Assembly: GCF_000722635.1 (NCBI RefSeq)
Contig: NZ_JOKH01000001.1
Span: 1,215,110 to 1,279,109 of the forward strand
DNA: 64,000 nt
Direction of reading: 5' to 3'
Source of the DNA: Endozoicomonas numazuensis
GTDB taxonomy: Bacteria; Pseudomonadota; Gammaproteobacteria; Pseudomonadales; Endozoicomonadaceae
A program made the position numbers and the translations under genes. This document shows, in pieces, positions 8,442 to 16,682 of the stretch (its first letter is position 1; the number at the start of each line of letters is the position of its first letter). The notes under the pieces were generated by a model. The model searched no databases and was not told where the DNA came from. It saw only the letters and a program-made list of their open reading frames with translations.

Positions 8442-10097
8442 ATGACAGAGTTCGACTACATCATTGTGGGAGGTGGCTCTGCGGGCTGCGTCCTGGCCAA
8501 CCGCCTGTCTGAGAATCCTGAACATAATGTCTGCCTGGTAGAAGCAGGAGGCAGTGACAAGTCTCCATTGATTTACACGCCTGCCGGATCGGCAATCACT
8601 GTACCTCATGGCATGCATAACTGGCAGCTAAACGCCCTGGCTCAGTCCACTATGAATAACCGGGATATTTATTGTCCCCGGGGTAAAACCTTGGGGGGCA
8701 GTAGTTCCATCAATGCCATGCTCTATATCCGGGGCCAAAAGCAGGATTATGATCAATGGGCAGATCTGGGTAATGAAGGCTGGTCTTTTGATGAAGTGTT
8801 GCCCTATTTTCGCAAAGCACAGAATCAGGAAAGAGGGGCCTCGGATTTTCATGGTGTGGGTGGTCCGCTGAATGTTGCTGATCCCAGAAGTCAGCACTGT
8901 TTAAGTGAGGCTTTTATCAAAGGGGCTGTGGAAACCGGTGAAAAAGAGAACCCAGATTTTAACGGTGCTGAGCAAGAAGGCGTTGGCTGGTATCAGGTCA
9001 CTCAAAAAGGAGGTCAGAGGTGTAGCTCAGCGGCTGCTTATCTGCACCCTGTTATGGATAGGCCTAATCTGACGGTCATGACGGGCAGTCATACTGCCAG
9101 GGTTCTTTTGAACGGTAAAAAGGCAATTGGGATTGAAATTGTTCGGGGTGTAGCCCGAAGAAAGCTCTTCGCCCGAAAAGAGGTCATCCTTTCTGCCGGC
9201 GCTTTCGGTTCTCCCCAGGTTATGCTGCTTTCTGGTATTGGTGCCAGGGATAAACTGGAACCTCACAAGATTGAATGTTTACATGAACTGTCTGGAGTGG
9301 GCGAAAATCTTCAGGAGCACCCAGATGTTCTGGTGGTCGCCAATGATAAAACAGCGTCATCAGTGGCTTTTGCCAGACCTCTTGGAGTGGCCAGAGGTAT
9401 CAGGGATGTTGTGAAATACATGTGTAAAAAAGAAGGCTTTCTGACCAGCAGTCTTGCAGAGTCCGGAGGATTTATAAAATCCTCACCGGAAGTGGAAAGA
9501 CCTGATCTGCAACTTCATTTCATTCCTGCGGCCATGGAAGATCATGGTCGGAAGCTCTCAAGAAATCTCCAGTACGGGTTTACGATTCATGTCTGTGTCC
9601 TGCGACCTGAGAGCCGTGGTCGTGTATTTCTGCAAAGTGCATTGCCCACGGATGATCCCGGTATTGAACTGAACCTTCTGGCAAAACAGGCTGATATGGA
9701 CTGCCTGATCCGGGGGGTAAAGAAAGTAAGGAAGATTATCCAGTCGTCTGAACTATCTCGATATGCAGGAGAGGAGTACCTGCCAGGAGCAAATGTCGAG
9801 GGGGATGACAGTCTTGAGTCTTATATAAGAAATAATGCCAATCACATCTATCACCCAGTTGGCACCTGCAAGATGGGCGTGGGAGAGTTAGCGGTGGTCG
9901 ACACACGACTGAGAGTGCATGGGCTGGATGGGTTGAGAGTGGTGGACGCTTCTATCATGCCAACCCTGATTAGTGGAAACACTAATGCGCCGGCGATTAT
10001 GATTGCTGAGAAAGCCGCTGATATGATTCTTGCTGACCAAGGGCTAAAAAAAGTTCAAGATTCAGCCGTTTTTATGACAGAAGAGATTGCTGTCTGA
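8442..10097 (+). CDS. GMC-family FAD alcohol dehydrogenase (choline dehydrogenase/AlkJ-like, 551 aa)
   Basis: This flavoprotein oxidises primary alcohols to aldehydes. The FAD-binding Rossmann motif (IVGGGSAGCVLANRLSE) is near the N-terminus, followed by the GMC signature region GKTLGGSSSINAMLY, the second signature AGAFGSPQVMLLSGIG, and the C-terminal catalytic block NHIYHPVGTCKMG (active-site His) and ISGNTNAPAIMIAEKAAD. I chose ATG 8442; an in-frame GTG at 8433 would add three residues. Position after an alkyl sulfatase suggests the substrate is the long-chain alcohol it releases, as with AlkJ. That substrate assignment is inference. Confidence 0.88.
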   Translation: MTEFDYIIVGGGSAGCVLANRLSENPEHNVCLVEAGGSDKSPLIYTPAGSAITVPHGMHNWQLNALAQSTMNNRDIYCPRGKTLGGSSSINAMLYIRGQKQDYDQWADLGNEGWSFDEVLPYFRKAQNQERGASDFHGVGGPLNVADPRSQHCLSEAFIKGAVETGEKENPDFNGAEQEGVGWYQVTQKGGQRCSSAAAYLHPVMDRPNLTVMTGSHTARVLLNGKKAIGIEIVRGVARRKLFARKEVILSAGAFGSPQVMLLSGIGARDKLEPHKIECLHELSGVGENLQEHPDVLVVANDKTASSVAFARPLGVARGIRDVVKYMCKKEGFLTSSLAESGGFIKSSPEVERPDLQLHFIPAAMEDHGRKLSRNLQYGFTIHVCVLRPESRGRVFLQSALPTDDPGIELNLLAKQADMDCLIRGVKKVRKIIQSSELSRYAGEEYLPGANVEGDDSLESYIRNNANHIYHPVGTCKMGVGELAVVDTRLRVHGLDGLRVVDASIMPTLISGNTNAPAIMIAEKAADMILADQGLKKVQDSAVFMTEEIAV

Positions 10098-10111
10098 GAT
10101 TTCAATCAATA

Positions 10112-10146
10112 CCTTATACTCCAGACTCTATGTCTGGTGCATAAGG
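10112..10146 (+). terminator. Two-part hairpin after the GMC dehydrogenase
   Basis: CCTTAT pairs with ATAAGG and the inner CCAGAC pairs with GTCTGG around a TCTAT loop. It starts 15 bases after the stop codon. No T-run follows, so termination strength is uncertain. Confidence 0.45.
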
Positions 10147-10458
10147 AAAAACAATGCATTTTGATGAGTGACACGGATGGCACTTATCAAAACACAGCAT
10201 TTTTCTTCCCTGTCAATTTGATTAGTAGATCGTAAATTGAACGGTTTTATTTATTATAAAATACAGCGGTATCAGATCCTGTAGCCATTTTCATGTGTCA
10301 GGATTAGCCGCATTTCCAGCTCATGGCTGCTTATACCCAAATAAGAAGCAATACGGGTTTAAAAAAGTCAGACCCTAAAAAGGAGAGACTTTCCGGCCCC
10401 CAGTATCTGCGGCTTTAATTAAAAAGACGCATCCCGTTCCAAACCATTATCAGACGTA

Positions 10459-10497
10459 TGTCACCCGTTTTCTTTGACAAGGCAAAGTCGGGTGACA
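10459..10497. terminator. Hairpin downstream of the cold-shock gene
   Basis: TGTCACCCG pairs with CGGGTGACA, with an inner CTTTG/CAAAG stem. It lies 38 bp past the end of the minus-strand cold-shock gene. It lacks a clear T-run in either direction. Confidence 0.4.
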
Positions 10498-10534
10498 TTA
10501 TCCCTTAGCTCAGACACTAGACTGACATTAACTG

Positions 10535-10831
10535 TCAGGCTGGCAGGGATTCTTCCTGGGAGGTTTGTGTGCTTTGGCCTGCGCCTTCTCCACCACCAGG
10601 AATGACACGAGTGGCTATTAGCCCTTTGGGTCCCTGGCCAATTTCAAATTGCACAAGCTGTCCGGCTTTTAGGGTTTTGAAACCGTCCATTTCAATAACG
10701 GAGTAATGTATGAGTACGTCTTGATTTTCAGTGGCTTCTTGGGCTTGGATGAACCCATATCCCTTGGGATTGTTAAACCACTTCACTGTACCTTCCAGCA
10801 TAGCTTCCATTTCCTTCTTGGTCGCTTCCAT
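10535..10831 (-). CDS. Cold-shock domain protein (98 aa)
   Basis: This is a single cold-shock domain, a nucleic-acid-binding OB fold. The opening EGTVKWFNNPKGYGFIQA carries the RNP1-type KGYGFI motif, and DVLIHYSVIE stands at the RNP2 position, where VFVH is usual. The domain is followed by a Gly/Gln/Ser-rich tail (GGGEGAGQSTQTSQEES) longer than in CspA. About ten charged residues precede the domain if ATG 10831 is used, which has AGGA about 11 bases upstream. A start at residue 11 would give a more standard CspD-like length. It probably acts as an RNA chaperone. Confidence 0.88.
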   Translation of the reverse strand: MEATKKEMEAMLEGTVKWFNNPKGYGFIQAQEATENQDVLIHYSVIEMDGFKTLKAGQLVQFEIGQGPKGLIATRVIPGGGEGAGQSTQTSQEESLPA

Positions 10832-11108
10832 ACAGCGCGATTCCTACATTGTTTACATTGAAGGAACTGCCGGGAAACTGCAACCCTTGTTGTTTTATTT
10901 TTAGTCACATTTTTTATTCTGTGTCGTCCGTGTCACAGAGCTCTTTCTTGGTGATGTCTTCTCGGCTTGAAAGTTCTCATGCCAATAGTACAGCCTACAT
11001 TTCCATATAGAGCTAAACCTATTATAAGACCATCTTGCCGCGAGATAACAGCCTATTTTTATTTTCGGGAATAGTTACCACACTATTTTTGTGAATTAAT
11101 TTTATTGC

Positions 11109-12041
11109 TCACGATTTCTGGGGTTTATTGGGTTTTTCAGGAGGGCCTTTTATAGTGGGTAACTCTTTGATCCAGGACCATTCAATCCAGGAACCGTCGT
11201 AATTTCTTATCTTTTTGTATCCAAGTATTTCTGTAAGAACAAATAAGGTGTGGGCTGAACGGACGCCTGACTGACAATACAGAATAATTTCTTTATCAGG
11301 AGTGATACCCGCTGTGTGAAACAAACGACTTAATTGCTCTCTGTCGAGAAATCCATTGGCATTAACGGTCAGTTTGTATTCAAACCAGAGACTGCCGGGT
11401 ATTCGTCCACGACGATGAGCTCCTGATTTTCTGGTGAGTCCGGAGTATTCATTCAGGTCTCTGACATCGACAAGAATGGCATTTTCTTTTTTCTGTATGG
11501 ACTTGACCTGCTCCAGCTCAGCAAGCCATTGTGGATGGGGTTCACCGGTAAACTGGTAATTAGAACGTTTGGGGGGGTTGGGGGATTTAAAGTTAAGTTT
11601 TTTCTTCTGCTTTTCCCAGGCCGTCAAACCACCATTCAGGATAGAGACCTGATCATGACCATAGAGCTTGAGTAACCACCAGAGACGGGCTGCATCCATA
11701 CCCTGTTGGTCATCATAAAGGATTATCTCAGTTGTCGAGGTAGCGCCCAGTCGGCTTAATAGTCGAGACAGCTTCTGTTCGCTGGCTCTCATTCCAGAGT
11801 ATGGGTAATCATTTTCATCGGCCTGAAAAGCAGGGCGCCAGACGTTATGAGCACCCGGTACGTGCCCCAGCATATAACTAACCCTGGGACGTACATCCAG
11901 AATTAGCAGGTTGGCAGGGTGCCGGATTCTGTTTTCAAGGTCATTAATGCTGACCAGAGCACTGGAGTGTACTGAGCCTGACATTAAAACAGACAACAGT
12001 ATAAGTAAAAGAGACAGTGCTTTCTTCTGAGCTGAACACAT
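11109..12041 (-). CDS. Exported rhodanese-type sulfurtransferase, two domains (310 aa)
   Basis: Two tandem rhodanese domains follow a signal peptide (KKALSLLLILLSVLMSGSVHS). The N-terminal domain (LLILDVRPRVSYMLGHVPGA) lacks a catalytic Cys and has YDDQQGMDAARLWW. The C-terminal domain has the active loop CQSGVRSAH, so one cysteine is expected to carry the persulfide, as in thiosulfate or 3-mercaptopyruvate sulfurtransferases. I start at ATG 12041 because it places the signal peptide at the N-terminus. An upstream ATG at 12149 would overlap the preceding gene by about 90 bp. It lies 17 bp after the SelD-type flavoprotein gene, with which it is probably co-transcribed. Confidence 0.8.
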   Translation of the reverse strand: MCSAQKKALSLLLILLSVLMSGSVHSSALVSINDLENRIRHPANLLILDVRPRVSYMLGHVPGAHNVWRPAFQADENDYPYSGMRASEQKLSRLLSRLGATSTTEIILYDDQQGMDAARLWWLLKLYGHDQVSILNGGLTAWEKQKKKLNFKSPNPPKRSNYQFTGEPHPQWLAELEQVKSIQKKENAILVDVRDLNEYSGLTRKSGAHRRGRIPGSLWFEYKLTVNANGFLDREQLSRLFHTAGITPDKEIILYCQSGVRSAHTLFVLTEILGYKKIRNYDGSWIEWSWIKELPTIKGPPEKPNKPQKS

Positions 12042-12058
12042 CCCGAAAAAGTACGGTT

Positions 12059-13204
12059 TTAGTCGGTTCCATTGAGTTTTATAGAACCCGGTTCTGGCAG
12101 AGGAAACTGTGCCATAAAGCGTCGATCGATCCAGTCTTTCCACAGCCATACCAAACGTCCCCTGGCTCTGAACCAGCCTCTTGATGCAATTGCCTGATCA
12201 CCCGCACAGCTTAGCAGAGAAAGAAATCTGCTTTGGGGGCAGAAGGGTTCTAACGGTTTTTCTTCCAGCATGAGATTGATATTTCTAAACAGGGCTGGAG
12301 CCTGTCGTACCGCATACACTCCGGATTTAGCCAGCCTGGAGTGAGTGAGCTCGGCGATATCTCCACAGGCGAAAACATTGTCATGGCTGATAGATTGCAG
12401 CATTGGATTTACCTGGATAAAGCCCTGTGGACTGGTGGCCAGTTGGCTTTCAGAGGGCCAGGTGGCTGGAGTGGCCGGTGTGGCAAGTATCAGGGCATCA
12501 TAGTGCAGGCTTTCGTTCTGGTCGCTGAATAGGGTGTTATCTTTAACGGCGTTAACCCGAAAATTATTGTGGATGGCTATTTTTTTTCGTTCAATTTCCT
12601 CTGCCGCCATTTTCTGAACTTCGACAGGGTGGCCAGCCAGAATGCCGCGAGCAGTGACAATATGTACTTTCAGTTGGGGAAAGCACCGAAAACGGTGATG
12701 GAGAGCCATGGCAACTTCAACACCTGCTGCTCCGGCGCCAATAATGAATAGATTGAAACGATCGTTCCTTTTTATCTGCTCAGGCAATGGTTGATTCAAC
12801 CAGGATAGAAAAGGTCGGATAGGTTTTATACTGATACAGTCTGTTGCCTCAATCACCCGTGACTGGGTTGAACCCGTATTAATAGAGAGAATGTCATAAT
12901 GGAGCCGGTCGCCATTCTCAAACACCAGCTCATTCGCATCCGTATCCACATTGGACAGAGTTGCTTTAATGAATGTGCATTTTGATTGTTTTGCCAGGGA
13001 CTCCAGATCAATATGAGATTGCTCGGCCGTATATTGACCCGAAATAACACCTGGAAGCATGCCTGAATAAGGTGTGTAACGACTGGCCGAAACCAATATG
13101 AAATGAGCGGGAGGTACTTTTGCCTGCTGAAGTTTTTTCAAAAACAGTGCATGAGTGTGACCACCTCCCGCTAATACGACCGTGGGCTGAATCTTGTTGC
13201 TCAT
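12059..13204 (-). CDS. Pyridine nucleotide-disulfide oxidoreductase of the SelD-associated family (381 aa)
   Basis: This FAD/NAD(P)-binding protein is of the type found fused to or near selenophosphate synthetase. The FAD motif VVLAGGGHTHALFL is at residues 9-22 and the NAD(P) motif LFIIGAGAAGVEVAMALHHR is near residue 153. The C-terminal FAD-contact motif NVFACGDIAEL is near residue 285, and SRYTPYSGMLPGVISGQY is characteristic of this family. It has no SelD domain of its own and no selD gene is in the window. With the rhodanese just downstream, a role in sulfur or selenium redox chemistry is plausible but unproven. NDH-2-like activity is an alternative. Confidence 0.75.
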   Translation of the reverse strand: MSNKIQPTVVLAGGGHTHALFLKKLQQAKVPPAHFILVSASRYTPYSGMLPGVISGQYTAEQSHIDLESLAKQSKCTFIKATLSNVDTDANELVFENGDRLHYDILSINTGSTQSRVIEATDCISIKPIRPFLSWLNQPLPEQIKRNDRFNLFIIGAGAAGVEVAMALHHRFRCFPQLKVHIVTARGILAGHPVEVQKMAAEEIERKKIAIHNNFRVNAVKDNTLFSDQNESLHYDALILATPATPATWPSESQLATSPQGFIQVNPMLQSISHDNVFACGDIAELTHSRLAKSGVYAVRQAPALFRNINLMLEEKPLEPFCPQSRFLSLLSCAGDQAIASRGWFRARGRLVWLWKDWIDRRFMAQFPLPEPGSIKLNGTD

Positions 13205-13687
13205 AACAGTGTCTCAATCATGGGGTTACCGTTTTAAAACCATCAGATCTTGAAATATTAAACCGTAAAAAATTCTAAGCTTATGCCATTGTTATATTCG
13301 ATGAGTTTGCGCATACATGCGGATCATTCTAACTCTTTAAAAAAGAACAAACGTTTGATCTGTTTATTCTCCTGTATTCAGGTTAGCAATCAATAATTTA
13401 TTTTATCGTTAGCTACTCCGACGGAGCTTTAAAAATACGGACATTTATTAACATCCGTAAAATCTTTAGGAAGATGTCATAGTCTAAACTGTCATAACTT
13501 TAGAGCACGGTTAAATTTGCAATATTAAGGAATAGATACCCAGCTAATCGAAGGAATAACAGTGCTGTTTCGAGATAAAAACAAAAAACTTTTCATTGGC
13601 ATGACTCTCTACTATGGAAAAATTTTTAGCTTTGCTCATGTTCATAGTAGAGGTTGATGCAAAATATTTTCTTAGCTCATAGCTGTT
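13205..13687. other. 483-bp divergent intergenic region
   Basis: I see no gene. The region is A/T-rich and must hold the promoters of the minus-strand flavoprotein gene and the plus-strand permease. A 10-bp inverted repeat, CTCTACTATG (13607-13616) and CATAGTAGAG (13643-13652), lies 35 bp before the permease start and could fold in its 5' leader. There is also a short CTCCG-A-CGGAG palindrome near 13428. Confidence 0.5.
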
Positions 13688-15025
13688 ATGACAGAGGGTG
13701 TGCCTTTGGTGTCTGGAAAGTTATCCCTGTTACCGCTGACCATGCTGGTAACTGGAAATATGATGGGTGCCGGTATCTTTCTGTTGCCATCATCTCTGGC
13801 CAGTTATGGTTCGATCACTCTTCTGGGCTGGATTGTTACGGTTATCGGCTCTGTGTTTTTATCCCTGGTTTTTGTTCGTCTGGGAGCTGACTGCAAGCAG
13901 GGGGCTGGTCTCTATGCATTTACTCAAGCGGGACTGGGACGTTATGTAGGTTCGCAGGTTGTTTATGGTTACTGGGCCGCTACCTGGATTGGCAACATCG
14001 CAGTAGCACTCAGTGGGGTGGGGTACCTCAGCTATTTTTTTCCGGTACTCAATGGTCCCTGGGAAACTACATTTGCTGCCATTGGTGTGATCTGGATCCT
14101 CAGTCTTATTAATCTAACGGATATCCGTCTTATTGGTCGGCTCCAGATCGTGACGACTTGTTGCATGCTGGTTCCCGTTGTCATAGTTAGTACTTTGGGC
14201 TGGAGTCAGTTTGAGGCTGATAATATCACCCGTGCTTTTAATGTTACCGGGCAGCCAAGTCGTCATGTGCTGTCTGAATCAGTCACATTAACTTTGTGGT
14301 CCTTCATTGGTTTGGAGTCGGCCTGTAACCTTGCCGGACATGCCAGAAATCCAAGATGGGATGTGCCCTGTGCCACGTTGTTAGGGACATTACTCGCTGC
14401 ACTTTTCTACATACTCAGTACGACCGCTATGATGGGTGTCGTACCTAATGAAGTCTTGCAAAGCAGCGCTGCTCCTTTCTCTGTAACTGCCCGTTATCTT
14501 CTGGGGGACTGGGCTGGTGAAATGGTCAGTGTCATGGCCGTCATTGCCTGTTTCGGCAGTTTGAATGGCTGGATTCTCATGCATTCTCAGGTCGCTCGGG
14601 CGGCGTCTTCAGACGGATTATTACCCAGAGCTTTCGGGGTCTTGAATCGTTATGGCTCACCCTGGAAAGGACTGTTGATTACAGGCATTTTAATGTCAGC
14701 ATTAATTTTGCTTACAGTCGAACCCACAATACAAAAGCATTTTGAGTTTATTGTATTCATTGCTGTTTATATTATGTTGTTGGCCTATTTTTGCGCCTGT
14801 TTGTCTTGTTTTCAGATTCAGCGAAGAAAACCCGGGGGGCTTTCGGCAGGCTGGTTCATGGTTATTCTGGTATCGGCCTGTTATTGTCTTCTGGGTATTA
14901 ATGGTGCGGGATATACGGTGTTCTTCTATGGTACTGTGCTGCTCATTCTTGGGAGCTCAATCTACTGGTACCAGCATCGGGGCAATAAAAAGCCGGATCC
15001 CCTGAAGGACCCGGCTCATGGTTAA
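13688..15025 (+). CDS. APC-family amino acid/polyamine permease (445 aa)
   Basis: This is a 12-helix secondary transporter related to the AdiC/CadB/PotE antiporters. The first helix carries GNMMGAGIFLLPSSLA, the conserved substrate-binding loop of the APA group. The helix 6 region reads LTLWSFIGLESACNLAG, as in AdiC-type antiporters. The substrate cannot be fixed from the sequence, and no decarboxylase gene that would mark it as arginine, lysine or ornithine specific lies next to it. The last 30 bp of the reading frame overlap the transcription terminator of the convergent spoVR-like gene. Confidence 0.82.
   Translation: MTEGVPLVSGKLSLLPLTMLVTGNMMGAGIFLLPSSLASYGSITLLGWIVTVIGSVFLSLVFVRLGADCKQGAGLYAFTQAGLGRYVGSQVVYGYWAATWIGNIAVALSGVGYLSYFFPVLNGPWETTFAAIGVIWILSLINLTDIRLIGRLQIVTTCCMLVPVVIVSTLGWSQFEADNITRAFNVTGQPSRHVLSESVTLTLWSFIGLESACNLAGHARNPRWDVPCATLLGTLLAALFYILSTTAMMGVVPNEVLQSSAAPFSVTARYLLGDWAGEMVSVMAVIACFGSLNGWILMHSQVARAASSDGLLPRAFGVLNRYGSPWKGLLITGILMSALILLTVEPTIQKHFEFIVFIAVYIMLLAYFCACLSCFQIQRRKPGGLSAGWFMVILVSACYCLLGINGAGYTVFFYGTVLLILGSSIYWYQHRGNKKPDPLKDPAHG
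14987..15017 (-). terminator. Intrinsic terminator of the prkA-yeaH-spoVR operon, inside the permease 3' end
   Basis: On the minus strand AGCCGGGTCC pairs with GGATCCGGCT and is followed at once by TTTTTATT. It lies about 43 bp downstream of the spoVR-like stop codon but within the coding sequence of the convergent permease gene. Confidence 0.75.
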
Positions 15026-15059
15026 AAACGATAGTCGGAAGCTCACTGCATTATGCTTA

Positions 15060-16682
15060 TCAAGCGGCTTCCGTCTCTTCTGTTTCCTGCTTGGGTAAAC
15101 CGTAAATAGTTTTGACTCCACCCCACTGATCAACAGACTCCATATGGACATCAAAACCCCACAATCTGTGGATATGTTTGATGATTTCACGAGTACTGTC
15201 AGATTCCAGTGGGCGATCCTGGTGCATGAAATGACGCAACGTAATGGAGCGATCACCTCGGGTGTTCACACTGTAAACCTGAATATTAGGCTCACGATTG
15301 CCCAGGTTGTATTGAGCGGCTAACGATTCTCTGACCTTTCGGTATCCTGTGTCATCATGGATAGCACTTACTTCCAGGAAAGGGTTGTTTTGATTATCGT
15401 CGATGCAGAACAGTTTCAGGTCTCTCATCACCTTGGGTGAAAGATATTGCATGATGAAACTTTCATCTTTGAAGTTCTGCATAGCAAAATGCACGGCTTC
15501 CAACCAGTCTGAGCCGGCCAGATCCGGAAACCAGCGGTGATCTTCTTCCGTTGGGTTTTCACAAATGCGACGAATATCCTGGAACATGGCAAAGCCCAGA
15601 GCGTATGGGTTTATGCCGCTGTATCGGGGATCATCAAAATCGGGCTGGAATACCACATTGGAGTGTGAGTGCAAGAACTCCATGATGAAGCCTTCAGTAA
15701 TATGACCTTCGTTGTACATCTCGTGCATCAGGTGGTAGTGCCAGAAGGTAGCCCAACCTTCGTTCATGACCTGGGTTTGACGCTGTGGATAGAAATACTG
15801 GGCCACTTTGCGAACGATCCGAATCAGTTCGCGCTGCCAGGTATCCAGCAGAGGCGCGTTTTTCTCTATGAAGTAGAGAATATTTTCTTCTGGATCTCTT
15901 GGGTAGCGTTCAGTCTGTTTGACCTCACTCTCTTCACGAAGAGGAATGGTCCGCCACAAGTCGTTCAAATTGCGTTGGATGTACTCTTCGCGCTCCTTGG
16001 CCCGGGCTTGTTCCTCTTCCGGAGAAATAGGGCGAGGTCGCTCATAGCGATTCACTCCCTGATTCATCAGGGCATGGGCCGCGTCCAGCAGCTCTTCAAC
16101 GGCATCAACACCGTACTTTTCTTCGCACTGAGCAATGTAGTTCTTGGCGAATAACAGATAATCGATAATGGAATCTGCATCAGTCCACTGCTTGAACAGG
16201 TAGTTACCTTTGAAGAAAGAGTTGTGGCCGTAGCAAGCGTGAGCAATAACCAGTGCCTGCATAGGCATGGTGTTTTCTTCCATCAGATAAGCAATACAGG
16301 GATTGGAATTAATCACTATCTCATAGGCAAGACCCATCTGACCGCGCTGATAACTTTTCTGATTACTCAGAAACTGTTTACCGAAGCTCCAGTGGTTGTA
16401 CATCAGAGGCATGCCGACTGAAGCATAGGCATCCAGCATTTGTTCAGAACTGATAACCTCTATCTGGTTAGGATAAGTGTCCAGCTTGTAGCGATCTGCC
16501 AGCTTTGCCAGTTCTCTGTCGTATTCCTGAAGAAGTTCAAAGGTCCACTCGGAGCCTTTGGATATAGGCTCTGCACGACGGCTGGAAGGTTTTTCCATCT
16601 CGTCGGTGTGGATCTGTGATTCGGGAGAAGGCCCTGCTTTATGCTGATGGGCTTCCTGTTCATGGCGTTCCATATCAGGCAT
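15060..16682 (-). CDS. SpoVR family protein (YcgB-like, 540 aa)
   Basis: It matches the SpoVR/YcgB family throughout: EWTFELLQEYDRELAKLADRY near the start, PLMYNHWSFGKQF, AHACYGHNSFFKGNYLF, MNEGWATFWHYHLMHEMYNE, and ALGFAMFQDIRRI. The HxxxH and WATFWHY segments look like metal or active-site positions, but the activity is unknown. I start at ATG 16682, which overlaps the upstream yeaH-like stop by 8 bp; a start at 16760 would run deep into that gene. It is the third gene of a PrkA-YeaH-SpoVR operon, widely linked to stationary phase and starvation in gammaproteobacteria. Confidence 0.93.
   Translation of the reverse strand: MPDMERHEQEAHQHKAGPSPESQIHTDEMEKPSSRRAEPISKGSEWTFELLQEYDRELAKLADRYKLDTYPNQIEVISSEQMLDAYASVGMPLMYNHWSFGKQFLSNQKSYQRGQMGLAYEIVINSNPCIAYLMEENTMPMQALVIAHACYGHNSFFKGNYLFKQWTDADSIIDYLLFAKNYIAQCEEKYGVDAVEELLDAAHALMNQGVNRYERPRPISPEEEQARAKEREEYIQRNLNDLWRTIPLREESEVKQTERYPRDPEENILYFIEKNAPLLDTWQRELIRIVRKVAQYFYPQRQTQVMNEGWATFWHYHLMHEMYNEGHITEGFIMEFLHSHSNVVFQPDFDDPRYSGINPYALGFAMFQDIRRICENPTEEDHRWFPDLAGSDWLEAVHFAMQNFKDESFIMQYLSPKVMRDLKLFCIDDNQNNPFLEVSAIHDDTGYRKVRESLAAQYNLGNREPNIQVYSVNTRGDRSITLRHFMHQDRPLESDSTREIIKHIHRLWGFDVHMESVDQWGGVKTIYGLPKQETEETEAA

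Larger units (their letters stand above)
10098..10534. other. 437-bp gap between convergent genes
   Basis: I see no gene here. It contains two well-formed stem-loops, listed separately at 10112 and 10459, and a middle part rich in short A/T runs. The flanking genes converge, so transcription from both sides must end here. Confidence 0.6.

Noticed and set aside
15669-16154. 161-codon frame opposite the SpoVR gene
   Set aside because: It is antisense to a conserved coding region and shows no recognisable motif.
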